A DNA stretch of 64,000 bases from Siphonodentalium dalli (taxonomy: Eukaryota; Mollusca; Scaphopoda; Gadilida; Siphonodentaliidae): the NCBI GenBank assembly GCA_032622095.1, contig CP136066.1, positions 172,111,164 to 172,175,163 on the forward strand. The letters run 5' to 3'. Shown here piece by piece: positions 1-9,857 of the stretch (its first letter is position 1; each line of letters starts with the position of its first letter). The notes beneath the pieces are model-generated. The model ran no database searches, was not told the DNA's origin, and worked only from the letters and a program-made list of their open reading frames with translations. The position numbers and the translations under genes were made by a program.

Positions 1-131
1 GGAGAACAGGCTGTATTTTCAGCATAGAACTCCCACTTGGTGCCGTTTGAGGTTGGTTGAATTGATTATCCGAACATTATCCATAAAAGAGAACTAATCC
101 TCATCTATTACAAAAAGAAGCTTTTTTTTTA

Positions 132-500
132 CCCTGTGCCAATGCATTATCTTATATATGCGCGTCGACCATAGGTCGGCTCGCATATATAAGAGAATGC
201 ATTGGCCTAACAATATTTTACAATTTTAATAATTATTTCTTGTATTCTTTAACAATTATATAATTTCACCCATACAGAGCCCCAGACAAACACGAGCAGA
301 CGACACTCTTCTATATGTTTCTATATATGTGTGGGGCTCCCTGCAGGGTAATTGATGTTATTTTATTTTATGTCCTAAAAATTGTAAGAAACATTTATTT
401 AAAAAAAATGAAAAAAAATAGTTAAGCCAATGCATTATCTTATATATGCGAGGCGACCTATGGTCGACTCGCATATATAAGAGAATGCATTGGCACAGGG
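132..500. mobile_element. Hairpin-pair element, copy 1 (stand-alone)
   Basis: The ends are inverted (CCCTGTGCC at the left, GGCACAGGG at the right) and each carries a 69-nt near-perfect palindrome (138-206 and 426-494). The two palindromes are reverse complements of each other apart from a few substitutions. TA lies on both sides, as a Tc1/mariner-like 2-bp TSD would give, although TA is weak evidence in AT-rich DNA. The AT-rich spacer contains a GC-richer insertion near 278-345 whose ends (GAGCCCC, GGGGCTC) also pair. There is no coding capacity, so this is a non-autonomous element. Four related copies lie at about 18.9, 25.8, 56.1 and 57.0 kb. Confidence 0.8.
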
Positions 501-954
501 TAAAACAAATATTCGTTCTTCGACATGGCAACAGTAAGGCAACTATTCTCGTTTCATCCTTCTGACATTACAAATATGCCAGTTTCTAAATCACCCCTCC
601 ATCTCATGCGTTCCCCAATATCAAATTGCACAAGTCACATGGCTTGTTGTCCAACCGTTATTTTGAAAGCTGGCTAAATATGTGTTAATGGAAATGGTGT
701 GATTTGCTGTACCACCACTTATAATCAGTAAGATATTGGTCTATACTTGAGAAATAGTAATGAGGTGTCCGTGGGCGTCAGAGCAAAATATGTTACCTAA
801 TGATGTCACCGTCAACAAACCGAAACGCAGCATTTCCCAACGTCAAATGATGCGCTCGTGTGGACCAACGAAACGGCGTATTAAGATCTATTAACCATTT
901 TTGTACTAAATGGATTCTCCCATGAGTTAAAAAGTGTACATAGGAATAGTCTAG
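501..954. other. No gene recognised
   Basis: AT-rich sequence without a convincing ORF or RNA gene. A piece near 905-950 resembles the flank of the small inverted-repeat element at 1886-2005 (TACTAAATNGATTCTCC), so part of it is probably old repeat. Confidence 0.5.
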
Positions 955-1315
955 TATTAATTTATAGAGATGTTAAAGCCACTTGGCGGTTTGCGCTTCA
1001 AAATACAAATAATATCATTAGCTTTTGAATTTTTCCAGGTATCGAACTAGGTCGATAAATATCTTAACTGCCTTTCTACGAGTATTCTGTAACCCAAAAA
1101 AGAGGCATTGGAGTAATGCAAAAATGCAACTATGAACAAGGTGTTTGGGTCCCAAACAAAAAGCAGCCATTTGCAAGACATGAAACAGAAAAGAGCGTTC
1201 CGTGTTAATCTATTCATGACATGGATACTGTAAAGAGCGTTTGTCTGACCTGGGGCGAAATATCGAAAACGGCTGGATAAAGGCTGCGACTTTGGCAAGT
1301 GTTTTCCAAAGCATA
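955..1315 (-). repeat. Dispersed repeat, homologous to about 21,985-22,320
   Basis: Read on the minus strand, this stretch and plus-strand 21,985-22,320 share long runs. Both include the peptide signature FCFMSCKW/FCSLSCKW followed by DPNT, and both start near the same GCAAACCGCC-type sequence. The shared 80-90 codon open frame lacks any recognised domain and probably follows from repeat homology rather than marking a gene. Confidence 0.6.
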
Positions 1316-1475
1316 TGAAGCCGAAATATCAATAATTGTATTTATCGACCTATCGTATCCATCCCTCCAAATTACGTAGACAAAATTTGGAGGTCCGAAT
1401 TAGCCATGCCGTTTAAGGTGGTACAAGCAGACGACATATAAATAAAGGTGCAGACGGAGCCCTATTTATTGAGGG

Positions 1476-1860
1476 AAATGTTTAGATAATAAGTTCAACC
1501 TACGGTCGTTTGTTGAACTTATTATCGCTGAAGGGATCACTCTCACCAAGAAAGTGCTAAAGGCTACAAAGGTTTTGAAAATGTGCTGAAGGGTACACAG
1601 GATTTATGATCGACACGAATGCAGTTACTTTAACTGTCTTCCTGAAAGTCTGGCGCCCTTCAGCTGTTCGTTTTCGGTTCATTTTAATTTTTCTTGGAAC
1701 ATATACAATTATTATTTAACATATATCATGGCAGACACGAAAACTAATAGTCATTTAGAACGATATATCAAAACATGTGTACCCTTCAGCAAGTTTTCAA
1801 AACCTGTGTACCCTTTTTGTGAGAGTGACCCCTTCAGCCTTATTATCTGAACATTTCCAA
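1476..1860. mobile_element. Palindromic element split by a later insertion
   Basis: The outer pieces (1476-1526 and 1848-1860) pair as a foldback: AAATGTTTAGATAATAAG on one side and CTTATTATCTGAACATTT on the other. A younger element at 1527-1838 has split the right arm. A related unsplit copy lies at about 2118-2245, which supports the order of insertion. Confidence 0.65.
1527..1838. mobile_element. Mutator-like MITE with 9-bp TSD
   Basis: A 312-bp element with terminal inverted repeats GCTGAAGGGATCACTCTCAC and GTGAGAGTGACCCCTTCAGC (one mismatch). Directly outside both ends is the 9-bp sequence CTTATTATC (1518-1526 and 1839-1847), an exact TSD. TSDs of 9-11 bp are typical of Mutator-like transposons. 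Subterminal copies of GCTGAAGGGTACAC and its complement occur inside. There is no coding capacity. Confidence 0.8.
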
Positions 1861-1885
1861 TGGGATAACTACTCATCAATGATGT

Positions 1886-2005
1886 TTTAGTATAGAAAGG
1901 GTTAGATACCAAAAAATTTAAAATTTCCTAACTTAACGATATTACAATATCGAACGATATTACAATATCGAAACAAGTTGACAATGAAACCCTTTCTATA
2001 CTAAA
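1886..2005. mobile_element. Small inverted-repeat MITE
   Basis: The inverted ends TTTAGTATAGAAAGGGTT and AACCCTTTCTATACTAAA bracket about 80 bp. The interior holds two tandem copies of the palindrome CGATATTACAATATCG. Loose matches to the terminal motif recur at about 2208-2226, 5640 and 56,950, so it belongs to a dispersed family. Confidence 0.65.
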
Positions 2006-2117
2006 TTGATTCTCCTACTCATTTATAAAAGTATACATTATTATTCATCTAGAGAGGTTTACAGGAACAGTAAGCAGATGACAGATAATACACGTACAGA
2101 AGTCATATTTATTGGTG

Positions 2118-2245
2118 GGAAATGTTCAGATAATAAGTTTAACATACGACCTATTGTTGATCGTATTACCTAAATAATTCCCAATGAATAACTGCTTGTC
2201 AATGATTATTTAGTACAGAAAGGATTAAAGGTAGACTGTACCTAA
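2118..2245. repeat. Uninterrupted relative of the 1476-1860 element
   Basis: It carries GGGAAATGTTCAGATAATAA followed by a degenerate return arm and the same downstream context (AATGATTATTTAGTACAGAAAGGATTA) seen after the split copy, without the 312-bp insertion. Confidence 0.55.
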
Positions 2246-2254
2246 TTCCAGCCA

Positions 2255-2570
2255 TTCCATAAGTGACATAGTACGTAATGTGATTCTTTTATTCTGAAAT
2301 AAGCAGATAATGGAGTCATATCCGTTATTTCGTTTATGACCCGGTCACAGTGGATTCGTGTTAAAGAGCGTACACCTGAAAAATCGTGAGTTGGCTTATT
2401 TGTTTTATTATCCGCACATAATCTGCTTAGAATGGGCTTATTATGAGTCGACAATTCTCTAATTGCAGCACATTATCAACTCAAAATGAGGCGATTCTAA
2501 GCAGATTATCTACATAAAACAAATAAATATTATAAGCAGATGAAATGTGCGGATTTTTCGGGTAAACCGG
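2255..2570. repeat. CTGCTTAGAAT palindrome repeat, copy 1
   Basis: A dispersed repeat whose core is the inverted pair ATAATCTGCTTAGAAT (from 2418) and ATTCTAAGCAGATTAT (to 2509). It is flanked by a GAAATAACGG-type segment and a block resembling GACCCGCGCC. Related copies lie at about 20,310-20,560, 34,630-34,800 and 54,047-54,420. Confidence 0.65.
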
Positions 2571-3456
2571 CTGTGAAATTATCTGGCAAGAATCAGTCAT
2601 ACGGTATTTTAGGGTAATGTGTTGGTAGCACCGCTACAAGTGGAATTGCCGAAATTTGACTTGTCATTTCATTAGCGTTGTTAAATATGCATTGAATACA
2701 CCGTTCATATTCTGGAACCATAATGTTTTTCTTACGAGAAAATGCCTGCAAAACATGCCGTGCAAACTTGTTAGTGTATGAGGACCAATCTCCTACCCCA
2801 TTCAACAGAAACTATGCAACAAATGAATGATCTGAGTCTGTGATGAGTGCAAAATACACTAAAGAAAGTAATCTATGAACGATATAAAGCATGGTAATTA
2901 TATCGACAAAGAGTAGGCTTAAGCATTTGAGTCATTGTCGTTATAATTATCAGGTTGCTATACGCGGTTCTTTGTGTACGTGATTGTATTAGCTCTCATT
3001 CTTTACTCATATTAATTCTTTTAATGGATATTTTATGTTGAGTATAGTAGGAGATGGCCCCATTAATGGCTGGATTTATGTACAGTCTCCCGTAAAAGAA
3101 CACTAAAGAAATGTGAACAAATTACAGGTAACTGTCTTTATAGATAAATCGACATATAATTAGATACTTGCCTTGATTAGAATTGAGTGATGGGTGCAAA
3201 CAAACGTATATAGTGGGTGGCATCTTTGTATGACCTTCCTTGAGAGTTGACTCTGATGGTGCCGCCACACGATGACATAACTCTTTGGTTTGAAGACAAT
3301 GAATACTCAAGCATTTGCCCCTGTTCCTCTCAAGTCTTTCTGTTAAAATCACTTAAATGCCAGCACTGAAAATCACCAGCATGTACGAACAGAACACCGC
3401 GGGACATCTGAACCCTAAAGGCATATATTAAAGCGGCAAATGTTCACAAACTGGTA
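2571..3456. other. No gene recognised
   Basis: Nothing beyond short open frames without protein-like features was found on either strand. No strong repeat partner was seen inside the window. Confidence 0.45.
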
Positions 3457-3464
3457 CCTTGTAT

Positions 3465-4694
3465 TAGTGATGCGGACCGGACCGCTTTGGACCGGTCCGG
3501 TCCGCGGTCCAGGGGTGGACCGCGGTCCGGTCCGGACCGGGTGTCACTGGACCGGACCGGACCGCTTTTTTCCGCCGGTCCGGTACTCTCCGGTCCGGTC
3601 CACTATTTTACTTCAGTTATAATAAACTATCGCGAATATTATTTCGTATTTGCCGTCATATCAATTAGCAACGATGTATTGACGCATTCAAGTGGTTAAT
3701 ATATATTAAACGTTTGATGCCACGAAAACAATGTATAGATGTACGTTGTACGTGTCACTTTCCTTACGAAAGTGCCGTGTGGGCGGTCGCCTGCTTTGAT
3801 GTCGCCGATTTCCGACCGCCTGCTTTGATGTCGCAAAATGTTAAGCATTCTGAAAACATTTTCAAAATATAAAAATTGCTTGTTTCGTTCTAAATTGTTT
3901 TAATAACTACTATCCTACACTGGTCAACACTTTGTAGCACCCTATCAATGCGACAAACATGCAACTGAATGAGTATGGAACTATTTGTCATAAACAGTGT
4001 AACATTGCATCAACTAATCAATTTGGATGGATATCGAATCGAGTATTCTATTGTTTTTCACAGTTATAATTATCGAAGAAACATGCAAACCACATTACAT
4101 AGTACATATACAAGACAGTCACATTAATCCAATAGTAGTTGTACTTAGGTATATATATCTTTATTTCCTCCATCTAGGAGAGTATGTTTTACACACAAAT
4201 AATTATAACAATAATACAGAGACGACAATAGATAATAATAGTATAGTTATTTCGTTTAAATTTCAATTTAATGAAAAAAGTATGATACGAATCATGCATA
4301 CGAATAGTTGAGTGTCATATGTTAGATTGGTTATAACACATTCTGACCCTAGCTATATATCTGTCCAATACATTTAATTAGTGCATGTTCGCATTGCTAG
4401 AAATACTATTATCGTGCATCGTTCCCAGTATATCCCACCAGAGACAGACAATGATGCATACAATATGGACTCATTTCAATGCACTGAACTCAGAAACCTT
4501 ATAGGTTGTAGTATACAGAGTAAAACTTTGAGAAAACAGAGAATTCATTAACATATAGCCTATTATAGGTGGACCGGACCGTTTTGGACCGGTCCAGGCA
4601 TGTGTACCGGACCGGAATGGCCTGGACCGGACCGGACTGGACCGCCTTCGCAGTGGACCGGACCCAAGGTGGTCCGGTCCGGTCCGCATCACTA
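3465..4694. mobile_element. Non-autonomous hAT-like element with GGACC-rich ends
   Basis: A 1,230-bp element starting TAGTGATGCGGACCGGACC and ending GGTCCGGTCCGCATCACTA. The exact 8-bp duplication CCTTGTAT flanks it (3457-3464 and 4695-4702), the TSD length of the hAT superfamily. About 130 bp at each end is a degenerate array of GGACCG/CGGTCC words that can fold internally and with the other end. The AT-rich middle (3610-4560) has a 94-codon open frame at 4027-4311 without transposase features. A short direct repeat (CCGCCTGCTTTGATGTCGC) sits at about 3785-3835. Confidence 0.85.
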
Positions 4695-5170
4695 CCTTGT
4701 ATACTTTTGTTAGAAGCAAGAGATATATATTTTCAACATCGGGATGGGTTGTGCAATACATGTATATTTGCACTATATTCAAATTTGTTTATGCCACCTG
4801 ACCTTTCATTCTAAGTTGGCTGCCACAAACATTAGGTATACTTTACCACAATAAGTCGCGGTATGTCCTGTAACCACCCGATGTACCATACATCAGGGCT
4901 TATCAGTTCAGGAGACGGGACATGTGTGCTCAAAGTAAACTTTTAGGGAAGTTTAGAAATTTTCGTTTTGAGGGCTAGTGCTGACATACACACAGTTGTT
5001 CTGCTATATCGTCGATGGAAACGATACTCGCTTGTTCTAGCAAAAATATACGTCTTTTTGCCTCCACACTATTTCGTCGTGATTCTCGTGAAATATGCAG
5101 ACAGTTATCTACACGAACGGATGTTGGGATACCCGTGGTCATTTATGAAACCATCGGTCGATTTTGTTGC

Positions 5171-5350
5171 ATAAATAATAGAAACAAAATTCAATTATCG
5201 GATATTCCAATACACCGAACGATTAATATAGAGTTCTGATTTCTAATAAAATGCTGTATGTGCATAAATAATACAAACAAAATTGAATTATCGGATATTC
5301 CAATACACTGCATGGTTAATACAGAATTCTGATTTCTAATAAAATGCTAT
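5171..5350. repeat. 93-bp tandem duplication
   Basis: Two adjacent copies of a unit starting ATAAATAATA and ending near CTAATAAAATGCT (starts at 5171 and 5264). They differ at several positions, so this is an older local duplication. No gene is evident in the surrounding 4703-5560. Confidence 0.8.
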
Positions 5351-5714
5351 TTTATTACAGATGTTTTGTTGTAATTGGCACTTGTCGCACCTCCTGGATT
5401 CAATCGGCGTCTGTCGTAATGTTTCACATGCATTATTCATGACATTCAGATCCCCAATGTGTACACTTGATTCCCAGACGTGTGAACGCTTGTACGGTCT
5501 GGTGGTCCCGAATTATTCATAAGATAGCAGCGACGCCTGTGTTGAAATTGAATTGTCTCAACAGGCGAAAATTGGAGATCAGAGGAAACCCAACTAGACG
5601 CTGTGCCACGATTAGTAATCTCCCGCTAGGGTTGATATATTAACCCTTTCTATGATGCTATAAGAGTATGATATTTTGATATTTCTCACTATTGATAATT
5701 CTTATTATCCGTCC

Positions 5715-6060
5715 TTTAAAGGCGCCGATGGCCTTTGTGGTGGGTATATTGTTAAAATACTCACACCCATTAAAGTTGTCATAAACAGTATGAATATTAA
5801 AATATAGACATGTTTTGTTCTTATACCAATCATACATATCACGCGAATTGTATGTTATCAAGTTCGAATGCTCTATTAGGTAAACAAAAGCCAGGTTCTG
5901 TAACGTTTTTGACTTTTGTTTGCATAACAAAGCGTAAAACCTTAACAATAACATACCATTTATGCGATGATTGGCATAAGAAAGCTGTTTATTGCGGTTA
6001 TAACGGAAGTAACTATTTTAACAGCAATATATCCACCGCGAAGGCCACCCATGCCTTTAA
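5715..6060. mobile_element. TTTAAAGG-ended MITE (again at 10,012-10,357)
   Basis: Inverted ends of about 45 bp: the left starts TTTAAAGGCGCCGATGGCC and the right ends GGCCACCCATGCCTTTAA, with GTGGGTATATTGTTAAAATA matching inward. A diverged relative is at 21,128-21,630. No coding capacity. Confidence 0.7.
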
Positions 6061-6419
6061 CACTATTTCTGATTGGGCAAAAGCTGTCACATGATAATCC
6101 GGGAAAAAGTCATACTGGACTCAGTAGACGTTTCGCTACCGCATTGAATTTTTTTTCACTTCAGTGTTTATGCTTTCTGATTATCAAATACAGGCTTTAA
6201 TAGAGAACCATGTGCCGACAAATACCAAAAATAACCACAAAAGTTTTATTCCCAAACACAGATGGATAATAAAAATGTCATTATACAATGTACACTATGT
6301 GCGTGTCTCATCCAATATGTCTTTTCACCACAACCTGGACAAGAAAACAAACACACATACTGTATTGTACACAACATTGTACAATAACTTTATAGTAATG
6401 CATAACACGGAAATACAAT

Positions 6420-9400
6420 GACGCATTGAATGTTATGGGAACCCCCTAGAACTGCACATAAATGTATACATTATTGGGATGCTATTACATTGTACTACAG
6501 GAAAATTTGGTCCTCAAGTAACAAGATGGCTGCCAAAATGGTGACCTGAATTGGAAAATAGACACATTTTCACTCATATCTTCTATATCGCTTTCTACTC
6601 TTTGGAAATAACGATGAATTGTTGTTTATTTTTCTATTATGCATGTCTTACGATTATTTGGATAGTGAAATATGTTTTCATTAGCGTTCAGCTACTTACA
6701 ATGCATAAAATGTTTTTTTTAAAAGAACGTTGTATGATATTTCATCGAAAACTCACTTTCGGTTTCTGGTCATATTTTAATATGAAATGAACAGGTCTGA
6801 AGGAGTTAAGCCAGTGGAAGTAATACCGATAAAACGCAATCTCATTAGGGTCTGAAATTGTTAATATGGTTTATGATGTCAGTCAAAAAGGCGGCAAATT
6901 TATAGAAAATTCTATGTTTCGTCCTTATTCGTTTAGATGTTGTGGTTGATGCGTGAAGTTGACTAATCTGCATTGGAAACATTGCACGTGTTATTTCTTC
7001 AGTCCACTTCAATCTCTAAACAGATTTATCCTTGATATAACTTCGTGTTTCTAACAATATTGCAATGTGAAACGAACCCGAACTGAGGGAGTTAAGCACA
7101 TGCTATTATTACCTGTACAATTAAATAGCATTGGTTCTTGAACATTTGAGATGGTCAATATAACCAATCATGACAGTCAAAATGGCAGCAAATTTATCAA
7201 AAGTTTTAGATTGGTGACACACACTCGAACAAATTTTGTAATAGCTAAAGTATCGTTCCAAATGGCTCCCAAAATTAGTAATTAGCCGTATACGACTTAG
7301 GCATCATATGTATCATGCTTATGTTTATAAGCAGTGAGGCAAATGTTGACATTTCATCATAGAAACAATGCAGTTCGCGCATCTGCTCAGGAACTAAATC
7401 ATCATCAAATAGCTGAAATATAACGGAAATAAAAAAAACAATAATGGTAGAAGTTCAACATAAGCTAACTGCGGGAATGGTGTAGTATTTATCGTGATAT
7501 GGTCTATCGACTGAAACAACCAAACACATAATCAACAGTCAGTGAACTTTTTCTGGTAACATTCTTGATTATGCTAAATATTTCATAGAAAGCTGTACTT
7601 ACTACCGAGTAATGCTAGATTATTGCTCACAGTGGAGCGTTTTCAGAACATTGAGATAGCACCAAACATAATCACCCCATCATAAGTAACTTATCACCAA
7701 CCCTTGAAGTAGAACCGACCGAACTCATGCTTCACTTGGAGGTAAATTTGAGTTTTTGTCTTGAATCTCTGCTCTGGGTCTGATACTAGTACGTCCCACC
7801 AAATGCATAAATTTGTTGAATTCTGGGAAGAGCTATTTACATATCTACAAAGTGTGGAATACTGGGTCGAAATCTATAATTTAGCATAACCATGGTATCT
7901 ATATATAGTGGAGACTTGGTCCATCTGTGGTGATGTTTGTTTCGACAGGCTATATAGCATTATATACAATGGCCCTCAAAACCCTGTACATGTATACAAT
8001 ATGCATGTTGAACTTGCAAAGTTGCCTTCTTTCTCCTGATATAAAATTTGTCTTATATCTACCGCGATCTTTGGTAACCGAACGTCCAATACAATTAAGT
8101 GCCATCAAATAGTCTGGAACATGTATACTTCACAAAGCTCATGGACAGAGGTTCAGATATGAAAACAACAAAAGTTGTTATATGCATATACACTGTTATA
8201 GGCATAATTAAGTTATAGAAGTGCATTCGCTCCTAAACACAAAGTCTCATTCCGGAAATGTTTTCCATCACCACTTATCGTTGAGTATTGTAATATACTA
8301 CCAGAGTGAAGAGCTTGGCATTTGCCAGTGTCATATTTATTATGCCCTGTGTTGTGACCACAATTTGATTTAGCTCACCCCTATCTGGGATGCGGCATGG
8401 GGGAACAACTGGTTCAGAGAAACTGATATCCTATCCTATTCCTGTGTATTTTCAAGTTTATTCCACCGTGATCCGATTTTCTCTGAAAATATTGCTTACA
8501 AGCAACAGTTATTTTGAGCATACTTTGAGATTTCTCAACCACTATCGATCTGAGTAATCACCATAGTGCGATTTCTATTTCACTGATTAGTCCAAATTTG
8601 CACACTGCCATGACTGGATCTAGCCTATATTCAACCAAATGTGTGCTACGCTTCAGGCAGCAGGTTAAGAATTAACCAGCTGCAAATATTTTGACCATGT
8701 TCACTTTGGGATATGGTCAATATATATTTTATATTCATTGGGAAATTTTCGTCTTCCAAATGTCGCTGAAATACCATTGTATTCAGGCGCTTATTCTATG
8801 TCAGTTCACAAGCTATATAGTTGTGAAACTAGAATTGGAACTCTGGAAATATCCATTCAATTTGTCTGAGACTTACTCATATCATTGCCCATAAGACCAG
8901 TATGGCAACATTGCCGTGTACATTGGATTAATCTTAACCACGTCAGTATGCACCCATCATAGTATCCTCATACACTCAGTGTGAATTCTCCACATAGTTG
9001 AGGCCACGGCACTAAATTATACAAGGTTGTAACTTGAATAAATGAAATATAACGCCGGACGGAGTCTCTGGTCTTCTAAAATATATATCATACCATATGC
9101 GGATGCAATTTCACAAGTTCATATTGTCTTATATTGTGTCCTATTTAGAGTGTTTCTCTTCAATATATCCAATGCAGATTAGCCAACGCCATGTAACTAA
9201 CAGTCACGACAAGGAAGCGCATAAGGACAAATATATAATTGTCTATACATTTTCTGCCATTTTGACTGCCATCATAAACCATAGTAACCATGTCAGGCCC
9301 TAATGAGATTGCATTGTATAGGCATTACTCACACTCGTATATTAATTTCTTCCAATCGGTTAATTTCACATAAAAATATGGTCAAGAACCAATATTGAGT

Positions 9401-9740
9401 TTTCGGGAAAATTTCATACCACATTCTGTAATATCAATTTTGTTAGGGATTGGAAGTAGCTGAGATGAAAGGAACAACATGTAGCACTGAGCATACGATA
9501 TGAATAATAGAAAACAAGGCACAATTTGCAACCAATCCAAAACAATAGGAACGGATATATAAAATATGGGTGAAAAAAATTCATATTTTTAACATTCCGG
9601 TCACCATTTTGGCAGCCATCTTTCCAATGGAGTGACAATTTTTACTGCAAACAGTTGCATAATGTAATAGCATCCAAATAATATTCACATTTGTGTACAT
9701 TTCATGAGATATATTTTCCAACAAAACGGACTAAACTGAC
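6420..9740. mobile_element. 3.3-kb element with long diverged inverted arms (again at about 10,717-14,037)
   Basis: The left arm (about 6420-6990) and the reverse complement of the right arm (about 9150-9740) align over roughly 570 bp. Shared landmarks include GGATGCTATTACATTGT, AAGATGGCTGCCAAAATGGT, CAATCTCATTAGGG and ACTAATCTGCATTGGA. The left arm is followed by an internal direct repeat with a spacing of about 285 bp (GGAGTTAAGC near 6800 and 7088). The middle (about 7210-9150) has no recognisable transposase. Confidence 0.65.
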
Positions 9741-9857
9741 TTAGATCATATTCTATACTACGGCGACCATGTTTGACGCCATCTTGGATTATAGAAAATG
9801 CTCAAGGATGAGTGCTCCATACCCACCTATAAATTGATGTACACACCACCCAATATC

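Larger units (their letters stand above)
5561..9857. repeat. 4,297-bp tandem duplication, copy 1
   Basis: The sequence from ACAGGCGAAAATTGG onward is repeated head to tail at an offset of 4,297 bp. All stretches I compared were identical and every open frame recurs with the same translation. The break has a 3-bp ACA microhomology. No protein-coding gene is recognised in the unit; its longest open frame (98 codons, minus strand, 5658-5954) lies over a MITE. Confidence 0.95.

Noticed and set aside
3440..3699. Two overlapping frames rich in Gly, Pro and Arg
   Set aside because: By-products of the GGACCG arrays at the left end of the hAT-like element; the same peptides appear on the other strand at the right end.
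5658..5954. 98-codon minus-strand frame, duplicated at 9955-10251
   Set aside because: It lies across a MITE with inverted ends, has no recognised motif, and its perfect repetition reflects the 4,297-bp duplication.
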